DNA of 64,000 nt, from assembly GCF_030385785.1 (NCBI RefSeq), contig NZ_JAUEDK010000012.1, positions 34,595 through 98,594 of the forward strand. Direction: 5' to 3'. The translations under genes and the position numbers were made by a program. Source of the stretch: Crenobacter oryzisoli. GTDB taxonomy: Bacteria; Pseudomonadota; Gammaproteobacteria; Burkholderiales; Chromobacteriaceae. Below the pieces are notes generated by a model. It searched no databases, had not been told where the DNA came from, and worked only from the letters and a program-made list of their open reading frames with translations. Positions 17,647 to 28,330 of the stretch are shown one piece after another. Each line of letters starts with the position of its first letter. Position 1 is the stretch's first letter.

Positions 17647-18543
17647 TTAGAGCCGGAACGAGGCCGGCCGTTGCGGTTCGGTCTCGGCGGCCTGCCGGGC
17701 GGCGACCGATTCCGCGACCTCGGGTGGGGCGAACAGCAGCGTGCCGCGTTCCTTCCAGGTTCTGGCGCGCAACAGCTCGCGCAGCATGTCGTGCCATTCG
17801 CAGAACGTCACGGTCAGCGGGTTGAACGATGTGACCCGCTTGATGGTGCCGTAGTCGCACGGCACGGCTGGGTCTTCCTTGACGTAGCTGCCGAACAGCC
17901 GGTCCCAGATCACCAGTACGCCGGCGTAGTTGCGGTCGATATAGCGCGGGTTGCGCGCGTGGTGGATGCGGTGGACGGACGGGGTGTTGAGCACCCATTC
18001 GAGCGGGCCGAGCTTGGGGATGGCCTGGGTGTGCACGAAAAACTGGAAGGCGAGGTTGAGCAGCACGATCGCCACGATCAGCCGCGGCTCGAAGCCGAGC
18101 CAGGCCATCGGCAGCCAGAACAGCCACATGCCGGCGACCGGGTACATCAGGCTCTGGCGGAACGCGGTCGACAGGTTCATCCGCTCCGAGCTGTGGTGCA
18201 CGCTGTGTGCGGCCCATAGCCAGCGCACCCGGTGACTGGTGCGGTGGAACCCGTAGTAGAGAAAGTCCTGTGCGAGAAACAGCGCGACGAGACTCGTCCA
18301 GGAGCTGTCGAAAGTGTGGATGCGCCAGTGGGTGTAGACCCAGGAGTAGACGGGGATGACGAACAGCCAGGCGAGCTTGTCGGCGCCTTGGTGCAGCAGG
18401 GCGAGGCCGGTGTTGCACAGCGTATCGCGCCAGCTGTACACGCTGGTGTTGCCGCGACGGCGCCACCAGATGCACTCCCACGCGATGCAGCCGACGAATA
18501 CCGGCGCAAGCGCCAACAGGATCAGCTCTACGTCAAACCCCAT
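17647..18543 (-). CDS. Sterol desaturase / fatty-acid hydroxylase superfamily protein
   Basis: 298-residue membrane-bound di-iron oxygenase family member. The His clusters are intact: HRTSH (100-104), HSVHH (113-117), HTQ (171) and HRIHH (191-195), with several membrane segments around them. The family hydroxylates or desaturates lipids; the exact lipid cannot be told from sequence. ATG 18543 is chosen because the open frame upstream runs through rodA and has no family resemblance. It lies immediately after the LysR remnant, tail to tail. Confidence 0.88.
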   Translation of the reverse strand: MGFDVELILLALAPVFVGCIAWECIWWRRRGNTSVYSWRDTLCNTGLALLHQGADKLAWLFVIPVYSWVYTHWRIHTFDSSWTSLVALFLAQDFLYYGFHRTSHRVRWLWAAHSVHHSSERMNLSTAFRQSLMYPVAGMWLFWLPMAWLGFEPRLIVAIVLLNLAFQFFVHTQAIPKLGPLEWVLNTPSVHRIHHARNPRYIDRNYAGVLVIWDRLFGSYVKEDPAVPCDYGTIKRVTSFNPLTVTFCEWHDMLRELLRARTWKERGTLLFAPPEVAESVAARQAAETEPQRPASFRL

Positions 18544-18704
18544 CGCCCCTCTTCCTCGTGTTGGCCGTTTGCCGGCTCTCTTGTTGTGTTGCCCGGGAAT
18601 ACTAATCAAGCACTTGTTTGAATTCAACCGGAATCGCACGGCGCGGGGTGATTCGGCCAACGTTGTCGCATTTGCGCCCGGTTGCAGCGCAGCATCGGCG
18701 CCGG

Positions 18705-18736
18705 GTACAAAAAAAGCCGTGCCCGGAGGCACGGCT
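18705..18736 (-). terminator. Intrinsic terminator downstream of rodA
   Basis: On the minus strand AGCCGTGCC-TCC-GGGCACGGCT is followed by seven T. It closes the mreBCD-mrdA-rodA run 29 bases past the rodA stop. Confidence 0.85.
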
Positions 18737-18764
18737 GAGTGTGGGGTGGGTGCGCGTCGGGGCG

Positions 18765-19859
18765 CTACTTGCGCTGGTTGGCGATGCCCATCAGCATGCC
18801 CTGTCCGACCAGGATGGACAGGGTCGCGGTGCCACCGTACGAAACCAGCGGCAGCGGCACGCCGACCACCGGCAGGATGCCCGACACCATGCCCATGTTG
18901 ACGAAGGCATACACGAAGAAGGTCAGCGTGATCGCGCCGGCCATCAGACGACCGTACAAGGTCGGCGCGCGCGCGGTGATCATCATGCCGCGGCTGATCA
19001 CCAGCAGGTACAGGATCACCAGGATCACGTTGCCGACCAGGCCGAACTCCTCCGAGTACACCGCGAAGATGAAGTCGGTGGTGCGCTCCGGGATGTAGTC
19101 GAGGTGAGTCTGCGTGCCGTTGAGCCAGCCCTTGCCCCACGGCCCGCCCGAGCCGATCGCGATCATCGACTGGATGATGTGGTAGCCGGCGCCGAGCGGG
19201 TCCTGCATCGGGTCGATCAGGGTCAGGATGCGCTTCTTCTGGTAGTCGTGCATGAAGTTCCAGATCACCGGCAGGCTGCCGAGGAAAGTGACCAGGCCAC
19301 CGATGATCAGCTTCCATGACAGCCCGGCGAAGAACATCACGAAGAAGCCGGCAGCCATGATCAGCGTGGCGGTGCCGAGGTCAGGCTGCTTGAGCACCAG
19401 TGCGCCCGGTACCACGATCATCAGGCCGGCAACCAGATAGTGGCGCCAGGACAGCGACAGTTCATACTTCTGGAAGAACCACGCCAGCATCATCGGGATC
19501 GCGATCTTCATGATTTCGGACGGCTGGATACGGGTGATGCCGAGTTCCAGCCAGCGTCGCGAGCCGTTCACCACCACACCGAACAGCGCTACCCCGATCA
19601 AGAGCAGCAGGCCGGTCACGTAGATCGGCGGCGCAAAGTTCATCACCAGCTGCGGGCGCAGGTAGGCGAGGCTCCACAGCACTACCAGCCCCAGCACGGT
19701 GTAGCCGAACTTGGCGGTCAGCCGTCCCCATTCCTGGTTGTCGGCTGAAAACAGCACAAACAGGCTCAGCACGTAGATCAGGCCGAGGAACAGCATCAGC
19801 CAGCCGTCGAGCGGCTCCTTGATGAAGTCCCACAGGCGCTTAAGGGGATGGGGTTGCAT
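18765..19859 (-). CDS. rodA: Rod-shape peptidoglycan glycosyltransferase RodA
   Basis: SEDS-family polytopic protein (364 residues, about ten membrane helices) that polymerises lipid II for side-wall growth together with PBP2. Shows NGSRRWLELG, PSEIMKIAIPMMLAW, KQPDLGTA and, near the C-terminus, GVPLPLVSYGGTATL. ATG 19859 overlaps the end of mrdA; ATG 19886 is an alternative start nine codons upstream. Fifth and last gene of the shape operon. Confidence 0.95.
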   Translation of the reverse strand: MQPHPLKRLWDFIKEPLDGWLMLFLGLIYVLSLFVLFSADNQEWGRLTAKFGYTVLGLVVLWSLAYLRPQLVMNFAPPIYVTGLLLLIGVALFGVVVNGSRRWLELGITRIQPSEIMKIAIPMMLAWFFQKYELSLSWRHYLVAGLMIVVPGALVLKQPDLGTATLIMAAGFFVMFFAGLSWKLIIGGLVTFLGSLPVIWNFMHDYQKKRILTLIDPMQDPLGAGYHIIQSMIAIGSGGPWGKGWLNGTQTHLDYIPERTTDFIFAVYSEEFGLVGNVILVILYLLVISRGMMITARAPTLYGRLMAGAITLTFFVYAFVNMGMVSGILPVVGVPLPLVSYGGTATLSILVGQGMLMGIANQRK

Positions 19860-21837
19860 CGGGGGTTTCCTGTTCAGCGGCGGCACGCTCGGCCTGGGCG
19901 CGGGCGGCGGCGTTCGGGTCGGCGGTGCCGGTCTTGACGGTGGTCAGCTGGCCGACCAGGTCCGCCGGCACCTTGCCGAGCATGTAGAAGTCGGTCAGTG
20001 CGCGGGCGATCGGCGCGGCAGCCGCGGCACCCCAGCCGGCGTTCTCGACGATCACCGCCACCGCGATCTTCGGCTGCTCCACCGGCGCGAACGCGACGAA
20101 CCAGGAGTGGTCGCGCTGCTGCTCGGAGATCGCCGCCGAGTTGTACTTGGCCCCCTGCTTGATCGCGACCACCTGCGCGGTACCGGTCTTGCCGGCCATC
20201 GTGTATTGCAGGCCGACGCCGATGCGCGCAGCGGTGCCGCCCGGCTTGAGCACGGTTTCCATCGCGTGCTTGATGTACTCGAAGTTGGTTTCCTTGAACG
20301 GCAGCTGGCGGGTCGGTTGCGTCTCGATGCGACGCTCCTTGCCGCTCTTTGCGTCGACCACTTCCTGCACCAGGTGGGGCTTGAACACATTGCCGTCGTT
20401 GGCCATGATCGCCACCGCATTCGCCATCTGCAGCGGCGTGTACGCGTTGAAGCCCTGGCCGATGCCGATGCTGACCACGTCGGCCGGGTACCAGCGTCGC
20501 ACCTCCGGCTTGTACTTGGCGAAGCGCTTTTCCTTCCATTCCTTGGACGGCAGTACCCCGGTGGCTTCGCCGTCGAGATCGATGCCGGTCCTGCTTCCCA
20601 GGCCGAACTGCGACAGCACCGGGTGGATCTTGTCGATTCCCATGTCCCACGCAAGCTTGTAGAAGAAGGTGTCGCTCGATACCTGGATCGCTCGGGCGAG
20701 GTTGGCCGAACCGTTACCGTGCTTGTTCGAGTCGCGGAACTGGTGGCTGGAGCCGGGCAGGGTGAAGAACGCCGGCGCCGCGCGCACGTCGTTGTAGCCG
20801 ATCGTGCCGGTTTCGAGCGCGGCCATCGCCATGAACGGCTTGAATGTCGAGCCCGGCGGGTACACACCGCGCAGCGCACGGTTCACCATCGGCTTTTGCC
20901 AGTCTTCGTTCAGGGTTTTCCAGGTAGCGCTGTCGATGCCGTCGATGAACAGGCTCGGGTCGAAGCCCGGCTTGGACAGGAAGGCGAGCACGCCGCCGGT
21001 CTGCGGGTCGATCGCCACCAGCGCGCCGCGACGCTGGCCGAACAGTTTGTCGGCCACTTCCTGCAGGCGGATATCCAGCGCCAGCTTCAGCGTGTTGCCG
21101 TTGATCGGCGGGGTGCGGCGCAAGGTGCGAATCGCGTGGCCGCCGGCATCGGTCTCGACCTCCTCGAAGCCCGAGGTGCCGTGCAGGTCGTCCTCGTACA
21201 CGGCTTCGAGGCCGGTCTTGCCGATGTAGTCGGTGCCGCGATAGTTGGCGGTCTTGCCTTCGTCGTCGAGCCGGTCCTGATCCTTCTGGTTGATCCGGCC
21301 GATGTAGCCGAGCACGTGGCTGGTCATCTCCTTGAACGGGTAGTCGCGGAACAGCCGTGCCTTCACCTCCACGCCGGGGAAGCGCCAGCCGTTGGCGGCG
21401 ACCCGCGCCGCCTCCTCCTCGGTCAGCTTCATCTTCAGCGGCACCGGCTCGAAGTTGCGCGACTCGGACAGGAATTTCTTGAAGCGCTTCATGTCGCGCG
21501 GGGTGATGTCGACCAGCTTGCCGAGCGCCTCGACGGTGCTGTCGAGTCCACCGGTCTTGGACGGCGTCACTTCCAGCGTGTACGCCGAGTAGTTCTGCGC
21601 CAGTACCACGCCGTTGCGGTCGACGATCAGGCCGCGGTTGGGCAGCGTCGGCACCAAAGAAATGCGGTTGTTCTGCGCCAATGTCATGTAGTGATCGTGC
21701 TGCATCACTTGCAGGTAGACGAAGCGGCCCACCAGCACGATGAACATCAGGATCATGAAGCCGTAAGCGACGATGAGGCGCAGCTCGAACTGTTCGTCGT
21801 CCGAACGGGTATTTTTCAGGCGGGTAGGGCGCGGCAT
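19840..21837 (-). CDS. mrdA: Penicillin-binding protein 2, D,D-transpeptidase
   Basis: Class B PBP of 665 residues that cross-links peptidoglycan in the elongasome. An N-terminal membrane helix (about 25-45) is followed by the dimerisation domain and a transpeptidase domain with the active-site motifs STFK (in PPGSTFKPFMAMAALE), SSDT and KTGTAQV. The tail after about residue 620 is Ala/Glu-rich and ends TPDATPSP. The gene overlaps rodA and follows mreD by 10 bases. Confidence 0.95.
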   Translation of the reverse strand: MPRPTRLKNTRSDDEQFELRLIVAYGFMILMFIVLVGRFVYLQVMQHDHYMTLAQNNRISLVPTLPNRGLIVDRNGVVLAQNYSAYTLEVTPSKTGGLDSTVEALGKLVDITPRDMKRFKKFLSESRNFEPVPLKMKLTEEEAARVAANGWRFPGVEVKARLFRDYPFKEMTSHVLGYIGRINQKDQDRLDDEGKTANYRGTDYIGKTGLEAVYEDDLHGTSGFEEVETDAGGHAIRTLRRTPPINGNTLKLALDIRLQEVADKLFGQRRGALVAIDPQTGGVLAFLSKPGFDPSLFIDGIDSATWKTLNEDWQKPMVNRALRGVYPPGSTFKPFMAMAALETGTIGYNDVRAAPAFFTLPGSSHQFRDSNKHGNGSANLARAIQVSSDTFFYKLAWDMGIDKIHPVLSQFGLGSRTGIDLDGEATGVLPSKEWKEKRFAKYKPEVRRWYPADVVSIGIGQGFNAYTPLQMANAVAIMANDGNVFKPHLVQEVVDAKSGKERRIETQPTRQLPFKETNFEYIKHAMETVLKPGGTAARIGVGLQYTMAGKTGTAQVVAIKQGAKYNSAAISEQQRDHSWFVAFAPVEQPKIAVAVIVENAGWGAAAAAPIARALTDFYMLGKVPADLVGQLTTVKTGTADPNAAARAQAERAAAEQETPDATPSP

Positions 21838-21847
21838 CCGGACAGCC

Positions 21848-22345
21848 TTACAGCGAACGTTGGCGGTACGGCAGCACCAGCAGGTTGGTCAGCAGCGGCC
21901 ATAGCAGCGCGCCGACCAGCGGCGGCAGGAAGAAGCTCCAGCCGACGAAGGCCGAGCCGGTCGCCATCCGCGCGATCACCATGATCAGCTGGTTGACCTG
22001 CAGCAGGCCCAGGACCACGATCGCCTGCACCCCGAGGTTGAACATCACCAGCTGACGCTGGCGTAGCAGCACCAGGTAGGCGGTGATGGTGTACGCGAGC
22101 GCATGTTGGCCGAACAGCCCAGCGGTCGCGACATCGGCGATCAGACCGAGGAGGAAGGCGGTGCCGATGCCGACCCGGCTGGGCTGGTTGAGCACCCAGT
22201 AGAGGATCAGCATGCCGACGAAGTCGGGCAGCCAGCGCACCGAGCCGACCGGCAGCGGCACTAGCTCGACGATCAGTGCCAGCGCAAAGGTCAGGTAGAT
22301 CAGCCGGCGCTTCACTGGTTTGAGGAGTTCCTGCGGACGTTCCAT
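21848..22345 (-). CDS. mreD: Rod-shape-determining membrane protein MreD
   Basis: 165-residue protein with about five membrane helices, part of the MreBCD elongasome scaffold. It has the MreD pattern WLPDFVGMLILYWVLNQPSRVGIGTAFLLGLIAD. The gene starts 13 bases after the mreC stop. Confidence 0.92.
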   Translation of the reverse strand: MERPQELLKPVKRRLIYLTFALALIVELVPLPVGSVRWLPDFVGMLILYWVLNQPSRVGIGTAFLLGLIADVATAGLFGQHALAYTITAYLVLLRQRQLVMFNLGVQAIVVLGLLQVNQLIMVIARMATGSAFVGWSFFLPPLVGALLWPLLTNLLVLPYRQRSL

Positions 22346-22358
22346 CTATCTATAAAAC

Positions 22359-23339
22359 CTAACGTGGACCCGAGGCGGGTGTGGCCGCTTTGGCGGTCGA
22401 CTTGGTTTTGGCGTCCTTGCCCTCGCCCTTCTTGGCGGCCTTGGCTGCGGCTTTGGCCGCCTTGGCGTCGAGGGGCACTACAGGTTGCGCCGGCGCAGGA
22501 GCCGGCGGCATCGATTTCTCGCTCACCACCAGCACATAGCGCGAACTCTGCACCCCAGCGTACGGGATGCAGGCCACTCGGGCGAACGCGGCGCCGGCGT
22601 TGCGGTCGACCTTGCCGACCTGAGCCACCGGCACACCGGGTGGGAACACGCTGTCGATGCCCGAGGTGACCAGCCGGTCACCTTCCTTGATGTCGGCGTG
22701 GATCGGCATGTAGCGCAACTCCACCCCGCCGCCGTAGCCGTACAGGATCGCTCGCTGCCCTGTGCGTTCGATCATCACCGGCACCATCTGGTTCTTGTCG
22801 ACCACCAATGTTACCTCGGCGGTCAACGGCTGCACCCGGGTGATCTGGCCGAGCAGGCCATGGCCGTCGAGCACCGGCATGCCGCCCTTCAAGCCGGCGT
22901 TGGTGCCGCGATCGATGATCAGCTTGTAGGTGAAGGCATCGCGACCGGTGTACAGCACTTCGGCCTGCGCGGCGACGTCGGTACGGCTGGACGCGATCTG
23001 GGCGAGCGCCTTCAGCTCGGTCAGCTCTCGCTCCACCGTCGCGAGACGCCCGAGCTGGGCGGCATTGCTCAGCGCCGCAGTCCTGAGCTTGGCGTTCTCC
23101 TGCTGCAGCTCGGATTGCGTGGTGAAGAAGCTGCTCAGGTCGCGCACGCCGCTGACCGGCGCGTTGACCGCCCATTGCAGTGGGTAGAGCACCACCGACA
23201 GCGCCTCGCGCGCCGGCTCCATCAGGCCGTAACGGCTGTCCGCCACCAGAAGCGCGACCGACAGCGTCGCGCAGCTGATTAGCCGGACGAGCGGGCGCGG
23301 TCCCTGGCGGAAAAAGCTGGGGGTATTGGCGAAATCCAT
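22359..23339 (-). CDS. mreC: Rod-shape-determining protein MreC
   Basis: 326-residue periplasmic protein anchored by one helix (about 18-35), followed by a coiled coil (about 65-115) and a beta-rich domain (GRDAFTYKLIIDRGTNAGLKGGMPV). The C-terminal about 50 residues are an Ala/Lys-rich tail (KAAKAAAKAAKKGEGKDAK). An intrinsic-terminator-like hairpin abuts its start codon on the mreB side, and no usual ribosome site is visible between hairpin and ATG. Confidence 0.94.
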   Translation of the reverse strand: MDFANTPSFFRQGPRPLVRLISCATLSVALLVADSRYGLMEPAREALSVVLYPLQWAVNAPVSGVRDLSSFFTTQSELQQENAKLRTAALSNAAQLGRLATVERELTELKALAQIASSRTDVAAQAEVLYTGRDAFTYKLIIDRGTNAGLKGGMPVLDGHGLLGQITRVQPLTAEVTLVVDKNQMVPVMIERTGQRAILYGYGGGVELRYMPIHADIKEGDRLVTSGIDSVFPPGVPVAQVGKVDRNAGAAFARVACIPYAGVQSSRYVLVVSEKSMPPAPAPAQPVVPLDAKAAKAAAKAAKKGEGKDAKTKSTAKAATPASGPR

Positions 23340-23341
23340 GC

Positions 23342-23369
23342 AAAAAACGCCGCCCTCAAGCGGGCGGCG
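23342..23369 (-). terminator. Terminator/attenuator between mreB and mreC
   Basis: On the minus strand CGCCGCCC-GCTTGA-GGGCGGCG is followed by TTTTTT, and the mreC ATG begins two bases after the T-run. The hairpin would stop most transcripts after mreB, leaving mreCD-mrdA-rodA to read-through. Position and structure are seen; the effect is inferred. Confidence 0.75.
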
Positions 23370-23381
23370 CGGCTTCCCGCT

Positions 23382-24527
<1,146 letters not shown>

Positions 24528-24645
24528 TCAAACCAGGCTGCAAAAGGCCTGGCGCCGCCCTCGTGACGCATCGTTAATCTTGGGAGAAACAAACTCCCTA
24601 TGATACCCTATAAAGCTTGGATTATTAAAGGTTTCAGAGGTCTCC

Positions 24646-24933
24646 ATGTCGCTGACGCATCAGGATGTCGCCCGTATCGCACGCCTCGCCCGCATCGCGG
24701 TTACCGACGAGGAAATTGCCGCGACCGGCGCCCAGCTCAACAACATTTTCGGTCTAATAGAAAAAATGCAGGCGGTAAATACCGACGGCATCGAGCCGAT
24801 GGCCCACCCGCAGGATGTCAGCCTGCGTCTGCGTGACGATGTGGTCACCGAGACCAATCATCGCGACGCCTTCCAGGCAGTGGCGCCGCAGGTGGCGGCT
24901 GGCCTGTTCCTGGTGCCTAAAGTCATCGAGTAA
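24646..24933 (+). CDS. gatC: Asp-tRNA(Asn)/Glu-tRNA(Gln) amidotransferase subunit C
   Basis: 95-residue small subunit that stabilises the GatAB amidotransferase. Starts [19 protein letters not shown] and includes the conserved [16 protein letters not shown]. An AGAGG ribosome site lies before ATG 24646. First gene of gatC-gatA-gatB. Confidence 0.95.
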   Translation: MSLTHQDVARIARLARIAVTDEEIAATGAQLNNIFGLIEKMQAVNTDGIEPMAHPQDVSLRLRDDVVTETNHRDAFQAVAPQVAAGLFLVPKVIE

Positions 24934-25003
24934 TTCTCGACCGGATCATCGGATGTTGGTTCCATTTCGGCCAATATCCATCTTGCTGTAGGTTTGTCAC
25001 ATC

Positions 25004-26455
25004 ATGATTAACGCTACCCTGAAAGAACTGTCGGCCGCACTGGCTGCGAAGTCGGTATCGAGCGCCGAGCTCGCCGGCCAGTTCCTCGATCGCATCGCTG
25101 CGCTCAACCCCACCCTGAACGCCTTCATCACCGTCGACCCCGAAAAAACGCTGGCCGAGGCGGCCGCCGCCGACGCGGCGCGCGCCGCGGGGCAGGCCGG
25201 CCTGTTGACCGGCGTGCCACTGGCGATCAAGGACATCTTCTGCCAGCAGGGCTGGAAGACCAGCTGCGGTTCGAAGATGCTCGACAACTTCATCGCCCCG
25301 TACGATGCGCACGTGATCGAGCGCGTGCGCGCCGCCGGCCTCGTTACCATCGGCCGCACCAATATGGACGAGTTCGCGATGGGGTCGGCCAACGAGAACA
25401 GCTACTACGGCCCGGTGAAGAATCCGTGGGATCTGGCGGCAATTCCGGGCGGCAGCTCCGGCGGCTCGGCCGCGGCGGTAGCGGCGCGCCTGGCGCCGGC
25501 CGCGCTCGGTACCGATACCGGCGGTTCGATCCGCCAGCCGGCCAGTCACTGCGGCATCACCGGCATCAAGCCGACCTACGGTGTAGTGTCGCGCTACGGC
25601 ATGGTCGCATTCGCCTCCTCGCTCGACCAGGGCGGCCCGATGGCGCAGACCGCCGAGGACTGCGCGCTGCTGCTCAACACCATCGCCGGTTTCGATGGGC
25701 GCGATTCGACCAGCCTGGAGCGTCCGACCGAGGACTACACCCGTGAACTGGGCAATTCGCTCTCTGGTCTGAAAGTCGGCTTGCCGAGGGAATACTTCGC
25801 CGCCGGCCTGTCGGCCGACGTGGCGCGCGTGATCGACGAGGCGGTGGCCCAGTTGAAGAAGCTCGGTGCCGAGGTAGTCGAGGTGTCGCTGCCGAACACC
25901 GAGCTGTCGATCCCGGCCTATTACGTGATCGCGCCAGCCGAGGCGTCGAGCAACCTGTCGCGTTACGACGGTGTGCGTTACGGTCACCGGGCCGCCGAGT
26001 ACAAAGACCTGGTCGACATGTACGAGAAGAGCCGCGCCGAGGGCTTCGGCGCCGAGGTGAAGCGCCGCATCCTGGTCGGCACCTACGTGCTCAGCCACGG
26101 CTACTACGACGCCTATTACCTGAAGGCGCAGAAGATCCGCCGACTGATCGCCGACGACTTCAAGAAGGCGTTCGAACAGTGCGACGTGATCCTCGGTCCG
26201 GTGGCGCCGACCGCCGCGTTCAATATCGGCGAGAAGTCGAACGACCCGGTCGAGATGTACCTGTCGGACATCTATACGCTGTCGGTGAACCTGGCCGGCC
26301 TGCCGGGCATGAGCGTGCCGGCCGGTTTTGCCGCGAACGGCCGCCCGATCGGCCTGCAGATCATCGGCAACTACTTCGGCGAAGCGAAGATGCTGAACGT
26401 GGCGCACCAGTTCCAGCAGGCGACCGACTGGCACCGCAAGGCGCCGGCGCTGTAA
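25004..26455 (+). CDS. gatA: Asp-tRNA(Asn)/Glu-tRNA(Gln) amidotransferase subunit A
   Basis: 483-residue amidase-signature enzyme that releases ammonia from glutamine for GatB. The Ser-Ser-Lys triad is visible: Lys in [10 protein letters not shown] (near residue 76), the glycine-rich [13 protein letters not shown] (near 150-162) and [11 protein letters not shown] (near 173-183). It lies 70 bases after gatC in the same direction. Confidence 0.97.
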   Translation: MINATLKELSAALAAKSVSSAELAGQFLDRIAALNPTLNAFITVDPEKTLAEAAAADAARAAGQAGLLTGVPLAIKDIFCQQGWKTSCGSKMLDNFIAPYDAHVIERVRAAGLVTIGRTNMDEFAMGSANENSYYGPVKNPWDLAAIPGGSSGGSAAAVAARLAPAALGTDTGGSIRQPASHCGITGIKPTYGVVSRYGMVAFASSLDQGGPMAQTAEDCALLLNTIAGFDGRDSTSLERPTEDYTRELGNSLSGLKVGLPREYFAAGLSADVARVIDEAVAQLKKLGAEVVEVSLPNTELSIPAYYVIAPAEASSNLSRYDGVRYGHRAAEYKDLVDMYEKSRAEGFGAEVKRRILVGTYVLSHGYYDAYYLKAQKIRRLIADDFKKAFEQCDVILGPVAPTAAFNIGEKSNDPVEMYLSDIYTLSVNLAGLPGMSVPAGFAANGRPIGLQIIGNYFGEAKMLNVAHQFQQATDWHRKAPAL

Positions 26456-26470
26456 GGATTTGATTTTTTA

Positions 26471-26562
26471 GCCACGGAAGCACACGGAAAGACACGGCAG
26501 GAATCGGGCGACATGGTGCAGACAGTTGCCGTGATCCGCGCTTTTCCGTGTGCTTCCGTGGC
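26471..26562. repeat. Long inverted repeat between gatA and gatB
   Basis: Perfect 20-bp arms GCCACGGAAGCACACGGAAA (26471-26490) and its complement (26543-26562), with a nested CACGGCA/TGCCGTG pair inside. The 92-base unit almost fills the gatA-gatB gap. Without a T-run it is unlikely to be a simple terminator; it resembles a mobile palindromic (REP/MITE-like) sequence and could form a processing or attenuation structure in the gat transcript. Confidence 0.75.
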
Positions 26563-26587
26563 GGATAAATAGAAGGATTTCTCGACC

Positions 26588-28030
26588 ATGAAATGGGAAG
26601 TCGTCATCGGTCTTGAGGTGCACGTGCAGCTCAACACCGCCTCCAAGATCTTCTCCGGCTCGTCCACCGCCTTCGGTGCCGAGCCCAATACCCAGGCTTC
26701 CGCGGTGGAGCTGGCGCTGCCGGGCGTGCTGCCGGTGATGAACAAGGCCGCTGTGGAAAAAGCGATCCGCCTCGGCCTGGCGCTCGGTTCCACTATTAAT
26801 AAGAAGAATGTGTTTGCGCGGAAGAACTACTTCTACCCGGACCTGCCCAAGGGCTACCAGATCAGCCAGATGGACCTGCCTATCGTCCAACACGGCACCT
26901 TGACGATCCAGGTCGGCGACGAGGAGAAGGTGATCCACCTGACCCGCGCCCACCTCGAGGAGGACGCCGGCAAATCGATCCACGAAGGCCTGGAAGGGCT
27001 GTCGGGGGTGTCCGGCATCGACCTGAACCGCGCCGGCACCCCGCTGTTGGAAATCGTGTCCGAGCCGGATATGCGCTCGCCCGAAGAGGCGGTCGCCTAC
27101 GCCCGTGCGCTGCACACACTGGTGACTTGGCTCGGCATCTGCGACGGCAACATGCAGGAGGGCAGCTTCCGCGTCGACGCCAACGTGTCGGTGCGTCCCG
27201 AGGGACAAGTCGAATTCGGCACTCGCCGCGAGATCAAGAACCTCAATTCGTTCCGCTTCCTGCAGCAGGCGATCGAGGCCGAGATCCAGTGGCAGATCGA
27301 CACCATCGAGGATGGCGGCAAGGTACAGCAGGCGACCGTGTTGTTCGATCCGGACAAGGGTGAGACCCGCGCGATGCGTTCTAAGGAAGACGCGCACGAT
27401 TACCGCTACTTCCCGGACCCGGATCTGTTGCCGGTGGTGATTACGCAGGAGCAGATCGACGCCGTGCGTGAGTCGATGCCGGAGCTGCCGGGCCAGATGA
27501 AGGAGCGCTTCGCCGAGAACTTCGGTGTGTCGGCGTACGACGCCAACCTGCTCACCAGCAGCTACGCGTTGGCCCGCTACTTCGAGGCGGTTGCCGCGGC
27601 GACCGGTCAGGGCAAACTTGCCGCCAACTGGATCAACGGCGAACTGGCCGCTAGCCTGAACCGAGACGGTCTCGATATCGCGCAAAGCCCGCTGTCGGCC
27701 GAGCGTCTGGCTGGCCTGATCGTGCGCATTGCCGACGGTACGGTATCGAGCAAGCTCGCCAAGCAGGTGTTCGAGGCGATGTGGGGCGGTGAGCTGTCCG
27801 CCGACGAAGTGATCGAGCGCGACGGTCTCAAGCAGGTGTCCGACGTCGGTGCCATCGAAAAGATGGTCGACGAGGCGATTGCCGCCAATCCGAAGGCGGT
27901 CGAGGAGTTCCGCGCCGGCAAGGAAAAGGCGCTGAATGCACTGGCCGGCCAAGTGATGAAGGCGTCGAAGGGCAAGGCCAACCCGGCGCAAGTTCAGGAA
28001 ATCCTTAAGCAGAAGCTCGGCGCGGCTTAA
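26588..28030 (+). CDS. gatB: Asp-tRNA(Asn)/Glu-tRNA(Gln) amidotransferase subunit B
   Basis: 480-residue subunit that binds the mischarged tRNA, phosphorylates its Asp or Glu and adds ammonia. Starts with [12 protein letters not shown] and shows [19 protein letters not shown], the DANVSVRP motif and a C-terminal YqeY-like tail domain ([18 protein letters not shown]). An AGAAGGA ribosome site precedes ATG 26588. Confidence 0.97.
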   Translation: MKWEVVIGLEVHVQLNTASKIFSGSSTAFGAEPNTQASAVELALPGVLPVMNKAAVEKAIRLGLALGSTINKKNVFARKNYFYPDLPKGYQISQMDLPIVQHGTLTIQVGDEEKVIHLTRAHLEEDAGKSIHEGLEGLSGVSGIDLNRAGTPLLEIVSEPDMRSPEEAVAYARALHTLVTWLGICDGNMQEGSFRVDANVSVRPEGQVEFGTRREIKNLNSFRFLQQAIEAEIQWQIDTIEDGGKVQQATVLFDPDKGETRAMRSKEDAHDYRYFPDPDLLPVVITQEQIDAVRESMPELPGQMKERFAENFGVSAYDANLLTSSYALARYFEAVAAATGQGKLAANWINGELAASLNRDGLDIAQSPLSAERLAGLIVRIADGTVSSKLAKQVFEAMWGGELSADEVIERDGLKQVSDVGAIEKMVDEAIAANPKAVEEFRAGKEKALNALAGQVMKASKGKANPAQVQEILKQKLGAA

Positions 28031-28045
28031 TAGCTAAAATCAATG

Positions 28046-28084
28046 CGGATGGCATGCCTTTTGGTATGCCGTCCGTGTTTTTTT
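28046..28084 (+). terminator. Intrinsic terminator of gatCAB
   Basis: Stem CGGATGGCATGCC/GGTATGCCGTCCG with a TTTT loop, followed by TGTTTTTTTATT. It cleanly separates gatCAB from the division cluster. Confidence 0.92.
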
Positions 28085-28222
28085 ATTCGTTATTAAATCG
28101 GTAGATTGTTTGTAATTAAATCATTTGATTTAATGTTCGGTTGCCTTGATTTGCCGAATCTATTGGTGTTGGCGGGACATTCCTAAGTCATTGTCGCAAA
28201 AGGCGATTCAAGTCTATCGTTG

Positions 28223-28251
28223 TTGACCGGCTCAATCATCTTCCCTATAGT
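28223..28251 (+). promoter_or_regulatory. Sigma-70-type promoter of the dcw cluster
   Basis: TTGACC (28223-28228) and TATAGT (28246-28251) are separated by exactly 17 bases. The -10 element is immediately followed by MraZ boxes, so MraZ bound there would block this promoter. Confidence 0.8.
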
Positions 28252-28284
28252 GGCGGAAAGTGGGAAAAAGTGGGTGAAAGTGGG
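28250..28284 (+). promoter_or_regulatory. Four MraZ-binding repeats
   Basis: GTGGC at 28250, GTGGG at 28260, 28270 and 28280: four boxes at exact 10-bp spacing, one per helix turn. GTGGG repeats 10 bp apart before mraZ are the known operator of MraZ in several bacteria. The first box is imperfect and overlaps the -10 element. Confidence 0.88.
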
Positions 28285-28330
28285 GCGTTTTACCCCTGAC
28301 CGACTCTCAACGGGCCATTAGTCAACTATC

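Larger units (their letters stand above)
28085..28330 (+). other. mraZ upstream region
   Basis: AT-rich non-coding stretch carrying the main division-cluster promoter (28223-28251), four MraZ boxes (28250-28284) and about 45 bases of leader before the mraZ ATG. Confidence 0.7.

Noticed and set aside
18544..19317. N-terminal extension of the sterol-desaturase frame into rodA
   Set aside because: Codons there are antisense-free but out of frame with rodA on the same strand, and the family N-terminus starts at 18543.
19819..21984. 721-codon plus-strand frame opposite mrdA
   Set aside because: Longest antisense shadow in the window, produced by codon bias; PBP2 motifs on the minus strand are decisive.
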